Shown here: piece after piece, positions 1-9,571 of the stretch | Layout of the letters: every line of letters begins with the position of its first letter | How positions within the stretch are numbered: the stretch's first letter is position 1 | NCBI RefSeq assembly: GCF_008312885.1 | Contig: NZ_VSSO01000006.1 | Span: 62,001 to 126,000, forward strand | Source: Lolliginicoccus suaedae | Lineage (GTDB): Bacteria > Actinomycetota > Actinomycetes > Mycobacteriales > Mycobacteriaceae | DNA: 64,000 nucleotides | Reading direction: 5' to 3' | The notes under the pieces: model-generated | The model's input: the letters and a program-made list of their open reading frames with translations, nothing else | What the model was told of the DNA's origin: nothing | Databases searched by the model: none | Made by a program: the position numbers and the translations under genes

Positions 1-482
1 ACGGCACCAAGGCATTCCTGCCGCACCTCATCGCCTCCGGCGACGGCCACGTCGTCAACATCTCTAGCCTCTTCGGCCTCGTGGCCATCCCGTCGCAGTC
101 CGCCTACAACGCCGCGAAGTTCGCGGTGCGCGGATTCACCGAGGCGCTGCGCATGGAGATGATCACCAACAAGCACCCCGTCGCCGTGACGTGCGTGCAC
201 CCGGGCGGCATCAAGACCGCCATCGCCCGCACCGCCACCGCTGCCGAGGGAACCGACGCGGCCTCGCTCGGTGAGTTCTTCGACAAGCACCTCGCCCGCA
301 CCAGCCCCGAGGCCGCTGCCAAGCGCATCCTCAAGGACGTGCGGCGCAAGCGGGCCCGCAGCCTCATCGGCCTCGATGCGCGCGCCCTCGATATCTTCCA
401 GCGCACCACTGGCGCCGGGTACGAGCGCATCTTCGCGGTCGTGGCGGGCCGCGTGATGAAGAAGGCCGGCCAGGTCTCCTAG
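1..482 (+). CDS. SDR family oxidoreductase, 5' truncated
   Basis: C-terminal 160 residues of a short-chain dehydrogenase/reductase; the start lies before the window. Reading from base 3, the protein shows the SDR core in order: the strand-4 motif VVNISS with the catalytic serine, then YNAAK (Tyr-x-x-x-Lys catalytic pair) and the following GFTEALRMEM helix. The segment HPGGIKT after the active site is the usual nucleotide-contacting PG motif. The C-terminal region after about residue 100 is poorly conserved in this family, so the substrate cannot be told. Expected activity is NAD(P)-dependent oxidoreduction of a small alcohol or ketone in the cytoplasm. It converges on the malic enzyme gene across a strong hairpin. 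Confidence 0.9.
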   Translation, partial: GTKAFLPHLIASGDGHVVNISSLFGLVAIPSQSAYNAAKFAVRGFTEALRMEMITNKHPVAVTCVHPGGIKTAIARTATAAEGTDAASLGEFFDKHLARTSPEAAAKRILKDVRRKRARSLIGLDARALDIFQRTTGAGYERIFAVVAGRVMKKAGQVS

Positions 483-492
483 CCGATCACGA

Positions 493-526
493 CGATGGCC
501 CCCGATCCGAGGATCGGGGGCCATCG
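493..526. terminator. bidirectional terminator between SDR and malic enzyme genes
   Basis: A perfect inverted repeat: 16 base pairs (arms CGATGGCCCCCGATCC and its complement) closed by a 2-base GA centre. It lies 10 bases after the SDR stop and 24 bases beyond the malic enzyme stop, so it can serve both converging transcripts. Confidence 0.85.
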
Positions 527-549
527 CGTTGCCACATGCGAGCGAGCAG

Positions 550-1755
<1,206 letters not shown>

Positions 1756-2156
1756 GTTGAACACTCCTACACTGTCTCGGCCTGGCATTGCCCGGCCGGT
1801 AGCGTTGGCGAACCGCGGGCACGAAACATCGCGGAACGACACTTTGGTCTGTCAGACATTACCCGCACTGCTCGCGCGGAGTACGCGGTACCGCCTCATG
1901 CGGCGCAGGACTCGCGGCAGCGCTGGCCAGCAATTGGATGGTGAGCCTGGTTGCGCTTCACAGCCGGAGAACCTGATGAAGATCGCATCAGTCGGGCTCG
2001 CGCCGCGCAGCAGATCGCGCTGGCCGCGGGGATTACCCGGGCCGCGCCAGCCTGGTGCGGCGATCGTACCTCCGCCTGGGGCTGTGGCACCGGCTTCAGC
2101 CTTCACAGTTTGCCACTCCGCGCCTGCCGCGTTCAACCCGTATACCGCATCGAAAC
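1756..2156. other. non-coding stretch upstream of malic enzyme; possible structured leader
   Basis: About 400 bases with no convincing gene; the overlapping ORFs have no recognisable content. It would form the 5' leader of the malic enzyme mRNA if transcription starts near its far end. It contains local dyads, for example CTGATG at 1973-1978 pairing with CATCAG at 1986-1991, and complementary AGCCGG / CCGGCT segments about 130 bases apart that could enclose a folded domain. It does not match any riboswitch class I could identify. Confidence 0.3.
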
Positions 2157-2603
2157 CTAGCTCCACCACTGCGTGAGCAGCAAGAGAGCTCCCGCTGTGA
2201 GCACCAGCACACTCCAGGATGCCGCGATGGGGCCGCGGGAACGGTCAGCGGCGACCTGAGCCCCCACCGCGATCACCGCCCCGATGGCATGCCAGGCGAT
2301 GGACGCCGGGCCCGGCCCAGCGATCGACCAGTCATCGGAGAACGTCGCCACGAGGCCGACCGCGAGCGCGAGGGCCACGAGTCCTCCCGCCACCAGCCCG
2401 GATGCCCACCGGAGCAGCCGCACCGGCCACGCATCACGGCGCCGCGGCCACCGGTGGCGCTCCTCGTGCTCGCGCGCGGGCCGGGATCCCGGGGCAGGCT
2501 GCCGCGCCCAGAGCAAGGCATCGCGCTCGCGGGCAGAACGCGCCACGGGAACGACATTGTCATCGTCCCCGGGAGCGCCCCCGGTAGCCGGGTAGTACGC
2601 CAC
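2157..2603 (-). CDS. small membrane protein of unknown function
   Basis: 148 residues. The first 60 or so are polar and rich in Arg/Pro; three hydrophobic segments follow (roughly residues 65-87, 95-118 and 128-146), so this is a small integral membrane protein with a cytoplasmic N-terminal tail. GTG start preceded at 5 bases by AGGGGAA. It precedes the malic enzyme on the same strand, separated by the 400-base non-coding stretch, and follows the PHP gene with a gap of 29 bases, so it probably ends the operon that starts near 4651. I do not recognise the family. Confidence 0.7.
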   Translation of the reverse strand: MAYYPATGGAPGDDDNVVPVARSARERDALLWARQPAPGSRPAREHEERHRWPRRRDAWPVRLLRWASGLVAGGLVALALAVGLVATFSDDWSIAGPGPASIAWHAIGAVIAVGAQVAADRSRGPIAASWSVLVLTAGALLLLTQWWS

Positions 2604-2632
2604 CGATTCCCCTTTCGGACAGGCCTGGGCCG

Positions 2633-3490
2633 CTAGCGCTGGATGATCCCTGCGCCGGTCGCGCGGGCGACGAGCTCGTCGAGCTGATCGGCCGCAGTGG
2701 TCCGCGCGCCCAGCGCGATGGTCTTGTTCCCGCCATGGTAGTCAGACGAGCCAGTAGTGATCAGGCCATGCCGGGCGGCGAGGCGCGCGAGGATCGCCGC
2801 ATCCTTCTCCTCATGGTCGGGATGATCGACCTCGAGCCCGGCGAGCTGCCCGGATTCCGCGAGCACGCGGACATGCTCGAGATCGAGCACGCGTCCTCGC
2901 TTGCGCGCGAGGGCATGCGCGAGGACGGGAACCCCACCGGCCGCGCGGACCATCGCTACGGCATCGTCGAGCCAGGTATCGGCCATGCGCGCGAAGTAGG
3001 GGCCGCGCGGCGAGAGGTGATGCAGGAACGCATCCCCGATCGTCTCCACGACACCCAGGTCCAGCAGGGCGCGGGCGAGATGGGGCCGCCCCACCACGTT
3101 CCCGGCTCCGGCGATGATCGCGTCAGGATCGACGGGGATGCCGTCGTCGCGCATGCGCTGGGCCATCAGCCGGATGCGCTCGCGCCGTGCCTGCTGGAGC
3201 CGTTGCCGCTCGGCAGCGAACGCCTCGTGGCCGGGGTCGAACAGGTAGGCCAGCAGATGGACCGCCACCGGGTAGCCGTCCTCGCCATGGCCGAGGCAGG
3301 ACATCTCCATCCCACGGACCAGGGCGAGGCCCGCGGGCAACGCTGCCGCGGCCTCCTGCCAGCCGGAGGTGGTGTCATGATCGGTGATCGCGACCACATC
3401 GAGCTCTGCGCGCGCCGCCGCGGCGATGAGGCCCGCAGGGGTATCCGTGCCATCGGAGGCCGTGGAATGGGCGTGCAGGTCGATGCGCAT
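2633..3490 (-). CDS. PHP-domain phosphoesterase (RNase AM / TrpH-like)
   Basis: 285 residues. The protein opens with MRIDLHAHSTASDGTDTP, the first PHP metal motif (HxH), followed by AITDHDTTSGW (second motif, D-H-D), an internal H in [25 protein letters not shown], and SSDYHGG near the end. This set of metal ligands and the length match the TrpH/YciV group, known as 5'-3' exonucleases or 3',5'-nucleotide bisphosphate phosphatases; which one applies here is inference. The start is the ATG after GAGGTG; upstream reading frame is open but has no family similarity. Same strand and close spacing as the suppressor-of-fused-like gene upstream. Confidence 0.85.
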   Translation of the reverse strand: MRIDLHAHSTASDGTDTPAGLIAAAARAELDVVAITDHDTTSGWQEAAAALPAGLALVRGMEMSCLGHGEDGYPVAVHLLAYLFDPGHEAFAAERQRLQQARRERIRLMAQRMRDDGIPVDPDAIIAGAGNVVGRPHLARALLDLGVVETIGDAFLHHLSPRGPYFARMADTWLDDAVAMVRAAGGVPVLAHALARKRGRVLDLEHVRVLAESGQLAGLEVDHPDHEEKDAAILARLAARHGLITTGSSDYHGGNKTIALGARTTAADQLDELVARATGAGIIQR

Positions 3491-3528
3491 CACCTCATTG
3501 TGCCCGCCTAGCGGCTCCAGGCTCCCGC

Positions 3529-4152
3529 TCAGGTCATCCGCACGGCGGACCGTCCCGGGTCGGTGGTGTCGATGCCTGCTTCGGCCCATGCATCGCGGAG
3601 CGCTCCCGCGCCCTTGATGCGCATCCACGCCGCCTCGGTCGCGGTGATCGGAACGGCGTCGAGGAACTCGACGGGGCTGCTCGGTTCCGGCAGCTCCATG
3701 GGCGGCAGGAGGCTGGCGCCGAGCAGGACCGCGGTGAACGCTGAGCCCGGCCACAGCGGCTCGCTGAGGTCTACGAGCGCATCCTCGGCAAGGATGAGTC
3801 CCTCCACGGCCGGCGCCGCCGAGATGACCGCCAGGGACCGGAGCACCTCGTCGGCACCACCGAGCAGGCGCAGCACGATCTCGGCGCGCGGGCCCCGCTG
3901 CGGGTCGGCGAGCATGTCCGCGGGGTCGCCCATGGGGCTCGCGCTGCACCCGCAGCTCACGTAGTGCACCATGCGGCTCGCGGACGGCCCGTACCGCAGA
4001 ACCGTGATCGGCTCCACCCCGAGGAATGTGACGGAGGCCGCTGCGGGCTCGCCCAGATCGAGCGCCTGGGTAACGTGCGCGCGAACCAGCGCGGGAACGT
4101 CGGGCTGGGCGCCGGATGGGCCAGGATCGGAGAAATCGGGGAAGCTCGGCAT
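3529..4152 (-). CDS. suppressor-of-fused-domain-like protein
   Basis: 207 residues with features of the bacterial SUFU-like family: SASVTFLGVEPITVLRYG-type opening strands, then MVHYVSCGCSASPMG, the RAEIVLRLLGGADEVLRSLAVI helix-strand and a C-terminal VPITATEAAWMRIKGAGAL stretch. In bacteria this domain has no firmly known function. The ATG at 4152 lies 4 bases from the stop of the upstream 17M-like gene, so the two are cotranscribed and probably coupled. No signal peptide or membrane segment is seen. Confidence 0.7.
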   Translation of the reverse strand: MPSFPDFSDPGPSGAQPDVPALVRAHVTQALDLGEPAAASVTFLGVEPITVLRYGPSASRMVHYVSCGCSASPMGDPADMLADPQRGPRAEIVLRLLGGADEVLRSLAVISAAPAVEGLILAEDALVDLSEPLWPGSAFTAVLLGASLLPPMELPEPSSPVEFLDAVPITATEAAWMRIKGAGALRDAWAEAGIDTTDPGRSAVRMT

Positions 4153-4156
4153 GCTG

Positions 4157-4651
4157 CTAGTGTGCGGTACCGCCGGAGAGCGACGCGAGCAGGTCCCGTC
4201 CCTGCTCCGCCGTGCGGGGGTCGCAGAGCACGTCATAGCGCCCCGCGACGAGCTGCATGGTCGATTGGAAATCGCGCTGACCGCGGGATGCCGCGTACTG
4301 CACCGACTGCATGACGACCCAGAAGAGGATGCCGAAGGTGACACCGGTGAGCAGCGCGCCCCATAGCTGCTCGGTGAACAGGCCGATGAGCAGGCCGATG
4401 AAGATGCCGATCCAGGCGCCGGAGACGACAGCGCCACCGATGACGCGCGGCCAGTTGAGGCGGCCCACGACCCGCTCGACCTGCATCAGGTCAACGCCGA
4501 CGATGGTCACATCGCGCACGGGGAATTGATTGTCCGAAAGGTAGTCCACGGCCCGCTGGGCCTCGGCGTAGGTGGTGTAGGAGCCGATGGGCCAGCCGGT
4601 GGGGGGCGTGGGAAGCCCGAGCCGGGCGGCGTTGCTCATGGGGCTGCTCAT
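4157..4651 (-). CDS. general stress protein 17M-like membrane protein
   Basis: 164 residues. N-terminal region (residues 20-60, PIGSYTTYAEAQRAVDYLSD then FPVRDVTIVGVDL) is the 17M/YflT-type domain, then two hydrophobic segments (about 72-92 and 96-118) and a hydrophilic C-terminal domain. Proteins of this class are linked to general stress responses in Gram-positive bacteria, but the mechanism is unknown. ATG start preceded by GAGGAGAC. It is the first gene of the minus-strand group 17M, SUFU, PHP and small membrane protein, and is divergent from the large fusion gene at 4861. Confidence 0.8.
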   Translation of the reverse strand: MSSPMSNAARLGLPTPPTGWPIGSYTTYAEAQRAVDYLSDNQFPVRDVTIVGVDLMQVERVVGRLNWPRVIGGAVVSGAWIGIFIGLLIGLFTEQLWGALLTGVTFGILFWVVMQSVQYAASRGQRDFQSTMQLVAGRYDVLCDPRTAEQGRDLLASLSGGTAH

Positions 4652-4814
4652 TGTTGTCTCCTCGATCGTGAGGGTCCGGTGCGCCCGTGGTCTCCCCCGG
4701 GCGCCGCGTCGCGCTGGTGCTGGTATGCACCCTTTAGTGTCTCAACGATCCGCGCAACTCGTTAGTGCCCGCCGCGGTTGAAATGTGATGGCCATCCCGC
4801 GCCCGACCACTATG

Positions 4815-4833
4815 GTGATACAAGTAGTCTCAC
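4815..4833. promoter_or_regulatory. candidate operator upstream of the thiolase-like fusion gene
   Basis: Imperfect palindrome GTGATAC-N5-GTCTCAC (6 of 7 positions complementary), 28 bases before the ATG of the fusion gene, in the divergent intergenic region. Size and symmetry resemble TetR/FadR-type operators that often control acyl-CoA genes; the regulator is not in the window. Confidence 0.3.
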
Positions 4834-4860
4834 ATACCTCACGATGCGGGAAGGCCGACC

Positions 4861-7827
4861 ATGAACCCCTCACGCCCGACACTCTCGCTACCCTCGCCCC
4901 GGCGCATCCTCGCGCTGCCCGGCCAGCTCATCGCAGCACTCGCCCCCGGCGCCGGCAAGCGCTCCGCCCAGGTTCCCGCGCCCGCCATCACGTTCAGCCG
5001 CGAGTACGCGCACGCGCTCACCGAGCAAGCGCGCATCGAGGCGACGCCGCAAGCCGTCATGGACGCCGTCACCGACCTCGCGCGCTTCGACGAATGGTTC
5101 ACCCTCCACGCCAGCTGGCGCACCCCGCCCCCGACCAGCCTCGCCACCGGCACGACCCTCGCCCAGACCCTCCGCGTCCTCGGCACCCCGATCCGCATGG
5201 AATGGCGCATCACCAGCATCGGTCCGCGCACCCTCGTCCTCGAGGGCGCCGGCCCGCTCAACACCCAGGCCGGGATCGGCGTGAGCGTCACTAGCGCGCC
5301 CCGCGACACCGCGACCCTCACCATCACCAGCGGGTTCCACAGCGACTCCCTCAAGGGGCCGATGGGCGCGCTCGTGGCCCGCGCGCTCAACAACGCCACC
5401 AAGGACTCCCTCGCCCGGTTCCAGGCCATGCTCACCGATGGCGGGAACGCTGCCGCGCTCGCCGAGCGACCCGCCCCTACCATCCCCGGATCCCGGCCCG
5501 AGCCCATCCTCCACCACGCCAGCGGCACCCGCATCGACCCCTGGACACCCGTCATCGTCGGCATCGGCGAGATCACCCACCGGCCCGACGAATCCGGACC
5601 CCGCTCCCCCCTTGAGCTCGCCACCGCAGCGGCCCGGGCAGCGCTCGCCGACGCCGACCTCGACCACCTGCCCGACACGCTCCGCACCCGCATCAGCGCC
5701 GTGCCCAGCACCTCCTGGACCTACGGCCCCCACCACGCCTCACTGATCGCCACCATGCTAGGCACCCCCGGCGCCGACCTCGCCCAGTCCGCGCCCCTCG
5801 GTGGCGACGGACCGCTCCGGCTCACCAACGCTGCCGCCACCGCCATCGCCCGCGGCGAGCTCGACCACGCGATCACCGTCGGCGCCGAAGCCTTCGCCAC
5901 CCTCGCCGAGCACGGCCCGCAGCAATGGGACACCGACCACCACACGCCCTTCGCCCCCCTGCTGCTCGGCTCCGACAAGGAAGGCAACAACGCGGCCGAG
6001 GAAGCCGTCGGCCTGCTCGCCCCAGCCCCCATGTACGCGCTCATGGACAGCGCCCTGCGCGCCAGCCTCCAGCTCGCCCCCCACGAGCACACCACCCGGG
6101 AAGCCCAGCTGTGGTCACGGTTCTCCGGGGTCGCCGCCACCAACCCCGCCGCCTGGCTGCCCGAGCCACACACCGCCGAGCAGATCAGCACCCCCACCGC
6201 CCGCAACCGCCCCGTCGCCACGCCCTACACCAAGCTCATGACCGCCAACCCGGCCGTCGACCAGGGCGGCGCGATCCTGCTGTGCAGCGCTCACGCCGCC
6301 GAGCAGGCCGGAATCCCCCAGGACCGCTGGGTCTTCCCCCACGGCGGCGCGCACGCCACCGAGGAATGGTTCGTCTCCGAGCGCAACGACCTCGCCACGA
6401 TCCCCGCGATAGGACGCATCGGCGACGCGCTGCGCGACCACACCGGCATCGAGCCCGCGAAAGCCGACCACATCGACCTGTACTCCTGCTTCCCCTATGC
6501 CGTGATCGCCGCCGCCCGCGAGCTCGGCCTCGACCCGAGCGACGCCGCGCGGCCTCTCACCTGCACCGGCGGGCTCACCTTCGCCGGCGGCCCGCTCAAC
6601 AACTACGCCACCCACGGGCTCGCCGGAGTGATCCGGGCCGCCCGCCGCGAGCCCGGGACGATCGGGATATCCACCGCGCTCGGCTGGTACGCCACCAAGC
6701 ACGCCGCCACCGCGGTATCCACCACGCCACCCGCCATCCCCTTCACCGACATCGATGCCGCCGCCCGCTGGTCGCGCCCGCCCGCGCGCCCCGCCACCGC
6801 CGAGCACGACGGCACCAGCATCATCGAGGCCTGGACCGTCACCCACGGCTCCGACGGCACACCCGACGCCGCCATCCTCGCCTCGCTCGCCGACGACGGC
6901 ACCCGGATCCTCACCCGATCCACCGACCCCGCGCTGATCGAGCGAGCCCTCGCCGAGGATCTCATCGGCATGGACCTCCTCCGCGACGGCGAGCAAGTGA
7001 CCATCAGCAGCGTCGACGGCGAGGGCTTCGCCCGCGCGGCGGAGCATGCGCGCGCCACCCGCGCCACGCCCGCTCTCCTGCGCGACTGGGATGGGCCCAT
7101 CTGCACCCTCACCCTCAACCGGCCCCGCGCCCGCAATGCCATCGACCTCGATCTCGCGCTCGCCCTCGAGCAAGCCCTCGACGACGCCGAATCCGATCCG
7201 CAGACTCAGGTCGTCATCCTCACCGGCGCTGCCGGGGACTTCAGCACCGGAATGGACCTGCGCGCCGCCGCCCGCGGCGAATTCCCCGTGGCGCCCCGTC
7301 GCGGACTGCTCGGCATCGCAGCGCTGCCACCCGCCCTGCCGACGATCGCCGCGGTGGAAGGACACGCCCTCGCTGGCGGGTTCGAGGTAGCGCTGGCGTG
7401 CGACATGATCGTCGCCGCGCGCGATGCCCGCTTCGGGCTGCCCGAGCCCTCCCGCGGGCTCGTCGCTGCCGCGGGCGGCGTGCTCCGGCTCGCCCAGCGC
7501 CTGCCGCGGGCCTCCGCTCTCGAGTTCACCCTCACGGGCCGCGAGATCCCGGCGGAGCGGCTCCACCAGCTCGGCATCGTCAACCGGCTCACCAAGCCCG
7601 GGCAGGCGCTCAGGGAAGCACGGGTGCTGGCAGGCCAGATCGCGGCGAATGCCCCGCTCTCGCTCGCCCTGACCCGCCGCATCGTCGACGAATCATCCGG
7701 CTGGCCCGCCGAGGAGGCGTTCGAGCGGCAATCCGACATCGCCTCGGAAGCGACTTTCTCCGACGATGCCCAGGAGGGCATGGCTGCGTTCGATGAGCGC
7801 CGGGAGCCGCGATGGACCGGGCGGTGA
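4861..7827 (+). CDS. SRPBCC / thiolase-like (TLP1-type) / enoyl-CoA hydratase fusion
   Basis: 988 residues in three parts. Residues about 45-195 resemble a polyketide-cyclase/SRPBCC lipid-binding fold (IEATPQAVMDAVTDLARFDEWF). Residues about 225-610 are thiolase-like: PVIVGIGEITHRP, GGDGPLRLTNAAATAIARGELD, DLYSCFPYAV and TFAGGPLNNYATHG; the nucleophilic-Cys position of true thiolases is replaced, as in the non-decarboxylating TLP1 group, and about 615-720 fits the extra OB-like C-terminal domain of that group. Residues about 735-985 are a complete crotonase: CTLTLNRPRARNAIDL, GDFSTGMDLRAAARG, IAAVEGHALAGGFEVALACD, GLPEPSRGLVAAAGG and a C-terminal EEAFERQ. Start ATG after GGGAAGG. Expected role: acyl-CoA (lipid or steroid) metabolism. 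These parts are normally separate neighbouring genes in Mycobacteriales. No frameshift is seen at the junctions. Confidence 0.85.
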   Translation: MNPSRPTLSLPSPRRILALPGQLIAALAPGAGKRSAQVPAPAITFSREYAHALTEQARIEATPQAVMDAVTDLARFDEWFTLHASWRTPPPTSLATGTTLAQTLRVLGTPIRMEWRITSIGPRTLVLEGAGPLNTQAGIGVSVTSAPRDTATLTITSGFHSDSLKGPMGALVARALNNATKDSLARFQAMLTDGGNAAALAERPAPTIPGSRPEPILHHASGTRIDPWTPVIVGIGEITHRPDESGPRSPLELATAAARAALADADLDHLPDTLRTRISAVPSTSWTYGPHHASLIATMLGTPGADLAQSAPLGGDGPLRLTNAAATAIARGELDHAITVGAEAFATLAEHGPQQWDTDHHTPFAPLLLGSDKEGNNAAEEAVGLLAPAPMYALMDSALRASLQLAPHEHTTREAQLWSRFSGVAATNPAAWLPEPHTAEQISTPTARNRPVATPYTKLMTANPAVDQGGAILLCSAHAAEQAGIPQDRWVFPHGGAHATEEWFVSERNDLATIPAIGRIGDALRDHTGIEPAKADHIDLYSCFPYAVIAAARELGLDPSDAARPLTCTGGLTFAGGPLNNYATHGLAGVIRAARREPGTIGISTALGWYATKHAATAVSTTPPAIPFTDIDAAARWSRPPARPATAEHDGTSIIEAWTVTHGSDGTPDAAILASLADDGTRILTRSTDPALIERALAEDLIGMDLLRDGEQVTISSVDGEGFARAAEHARATRATPALLRDWDGPICTLTLNRPRARNAIDLDLALALEQALDDAESDPQTQVVILTGAAGDFSTGMDLRAAARGEFPVAPRRGLLGIAALPPALPTIAAVEGHALAGGFEVALACDMIVAARDARFGLPEPSRGLVAAAGGVLRLAQRLPRASALEFTLTGREIPAERLHQLGIVNRLTKPGQALREARVLAGQIAANAPLSLALTRRIVDESSGWPAEEAFERQSDIASEATFSDDAQEGMAAFDERREPRWTGR

Positions 7828-7844
7828 GGCCTGCCTAGGCGCCT

Positions 7845-7879
7845 GGCGCTTGGCGCTTGGCGCTTGGCGCTCGGCGCTC
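7845..7879. repeat. tandem 7-mer repeat (GGCGCTT/GGCGCTC)x5
   Basis: Five head-to-tail 7-base units, three GGCGCTT followed by two GGCGCTC, directly after the stop of the fusion gene and 5 bases before the palindromic element. Confidence 0.85.
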
Positions 7880-7883
7880 GGCC

Positions 7884-7942
7884 GCGAGTGTGCGAAAAAC
7901 GACAGCTCCCGAGCGGAAACGTGTCGCTTTTCGCACCTTCGC
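7884..7942. repeat. dispersed palindromic element, copy 1
   Basis: Inverted repeat with 21-base arms matching at 18 positions (core GTGCGAAAAACGACA / complement with GCGACA) around a 17-base centre. A second copy with the same arm sequence lies at 53790-53848. It sits between two convergent genes (fusion gene and bsaP), so it may also end transcription. Nothing coding is seen in 7828-8013 otherwise. Confidence 0.8.
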
Positions 7943-8013
7943 GGGCTGGGCAGACCCCCGCACACTCGCGGTCCGGGCAGGCCAGCGAGCCACGCGCGAG
8001 AATCCGCCGAGAG

Positions 8014-8346
8014 CTACCGGTAGCCGGCGATCTCGTTGCTGTGGATGCGGCCGTGGCGCGAGCACTGCGCCCACCAGCCGACGGGATCGATCTGCACGAC
8101 CATCCGGCGCCCGCACTGCCCGCAGTAGCGCGGCGGCTCGAGCCCGAGCTGCGCGGCGGACGGGATCGTCGCGTCGGCAGCCAGCTCGCTGCCGGTGTAT
8201 ACGCTGAAGCGCTGCTCGCTGCCGAGCGGCCCGCCGTCGCGCGGAGCGATCTCCTTGGCCGCGGGGACCTTGGCAATGCGCTCGCGCCGGGGAGCGGGCA
8301 CGCGCGGATCTCCGGCCGTGCTGTCCGGGATGCTTGTCATCGTCAC
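8014..8346 (-). CDS. bsaP: biotin synthase auxiliary protein
   Basis: 110 residues. The C-terminal half carries the signature of BsaP (M. tuberculosis Rv1590 family): YCGQCGRRMVVQIDPVGWW followed by AQCSRHGRIH. The cysteines are known in this family to hold an iron-sulfur cluster needed for BioB turnover in mycobacteria. The N-terminal 45 residues are low in complexity. Located directly downstream of bioB, 79 bases after its stop, as in mycobacteria. The GTG start was preferred because AGGAGG lies 8 bases before it; an ATG two codons later is possible. Confidence 0.85.
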   Translation of the reverse strand: MTMTSIPDSTAGDPRVPAPRRERIAKVPAAKEIAPRDGGPLGSEQRFSVYTGSELAADATIPSAAQLGLEPPRYCGQCGRRMVVQIDPVGWWAQCSRHGRIHSNEIAGYR

Positions 8347-8373
8347 CGCTGTGCCCTCCTGCTTGGCTGGAAC

Positions 8374-8406
8374 AGCCCCCTGGCCACCGTGGGCGGCCAG
8401 GGGGCT
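8374..8406 (-). terminator. intercistronic hairpin between bioB and bsaP
   Basis: Perfect 12-bp stem (AGCCCCCTGGCC and its complement) with a 9-base loop, 20 bases after the bioB stop. It is not followed by a U tract in the minus direction, so it may be a partial terminator or an mRNA-stabilising structure that sets the bioB to bsaP ratio. Confidence 0.6.
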
Positions 8407-8425
8407 ATATGCATCACTGATCGTG

Positions 8426-9469
8426 CTAGATGGTGGCGTTGAGCGCCTTGATCGGCATCTCGAGCTCGCCGAGCAGATCGAGATCGGACTCGGCGGGGCG
8501 CCCCAGGGTGGTGAGGTAGTTGCCCACGATCACGGCGTTGATGCCGCCAAGCATGCCCTGCTTGGCACCAAGGTCGCCGAGGGTGATCTCGCGGCCACCG
8601 GCGAAGCGCAGGATGGTGCGCGGCAGCGCGAGCCGGAACGCGGCAATGGACTTGAGCGCCTCGGTCGCGGGCAGCACCTCGAGGTCACCGAAGGGGGTGC
8701 CGGGGCGCGGGTTGAGGAAGTTCAGCGGAACCTCATCGGGCTCGAGGTCGCCGAGCTGGGCGGCGAACTCCGCGCGCTGCTCAAGGCTCTCGCCCATGCC
8801 GAGGATGCCACCGCAGCACACTTCCATGCCTGCTTCGCGGACCATGCGCAGGGTGTCCCAGCGCTCCTCCCACGAGTGGGTGGTGACAACGTTCGGGAAG
8901 TGTGACTTCGCGGTCTCGAGGTTGTGGTTGTAGCGGTGCACGCCCATCGCGGCGAGCTGGTCGACCTGCTCCTGGGTCAGCATGCCGAGCGAGCACGCGA
9001 TCTGGATATCGACCTCGTTGCGGATCGCCTCGATGCCGGCAGCGACCTGCGACATGAGCCGGGCGTCGGGACCGCGGACGGCGGCGACGATGCAGAACTC
9101 GGTGGCGCCGCTCTTGGCGGTCTGCTTCGCGGCCTCGACGAGGCTGGGGATGTCGATCCATGCGCTGCGCACGGGCGACTGGAACAGCCCGGACTGCGAG
9201 CAGAAGTGGCAGTCCTCGGGGCAGCCGCCGGTCTTGAGGCTGATGATGCCCTCGACCTCGACCTCGGGGCCGCACCAGCGCATGCGCACATCATGGGCGA
9301 GCGCGAGGAGCTCCTCGAGCCGATCATCGTCGAGCTGGAGCACCTCGAGCACCTGCTCTGTGCGCAGCGGCACGCCACGCTCGAGCACTTGTTCCCGCGC
9401 GATCGCGAGAATGTCGGTGGCCGCGCCGGGCTCGCCTGTTTCGGTGGTCTGAGCGGGTGCCTGGGTCAC
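8426..9469 (-). CDS. bioB: biotin synthase
   Basis: 347 residues; radical SAM enzyme inserting sulfur into dethiobiotin. Iron-sulfur motif [13 protein letters not shown] (CxxxCxxC), then the SAM region [15 protein letters not shown], the second-cluster ligands in IACSLGML and [16 protein letters not shown], and the substrate-site stretch [12 protein letters not shown]. The GTG start giving M-T-Q-A-P is preceded by GAGGAGAG; the upstream extension of the frame (to 9550) has no family similarity. Followed by bsaP, which supports cluster function. Separated from bioD by 125 bases that may hold its own promoter. Confidence 0.97.
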   Translation of the reverse strand: MTQAPAQTTETGEPGAATDILAIAREQVLERGVPLRTEQVLEVLQLDDDRLEELLALAHDVRMRWCGPEVEVEGIISLKTGGCPEDCHFCSQSGLFQSPVRSAWIDIPSLVEAAKQTAKSGATEFCIVAAVRGPDARLMSQVAAGIEAIRNEVDIQIACSLGMLTQEQVDQLAAMGVHRYNHNLETAKSHFPNVVTTHSWEERWDTLRMVREAGMEVCCGGILGMGESLEQRAEFAAQLGDLEPDEVPLNFLNPRPGTPFGDLEVLPATEALKSIAAFRLALPRTILRFAGGREITLGDLGAKQGMLGGINAVIVGNYLTTLGRPAESDLDLLGELEMPIKALNATI

Positions 9470-9571
9470 TAGGAGCTCTCCTCTTCGGTGTACTGCGCCG
9501 CACGATCCTATCCCTGGCCGCGCGGGTTTCGGGGGCAGTGGTCCGAGCACCTCGTGACCTGCCCCACGCTA

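Noticed and set aside
1955-1992. AGCCGGAGAACCTG resembling a B12 box or TPP riboswitch part
   Set aside because: The other conserved parts of either riboswitch are missing and no matching gene lies downstream on that strand.
5925-7796. 623-residue frame inside the fusion gene
   Set aside because: Extremely Arg-rich translation of another frame; the thiolase-like frame is clearly the real one.
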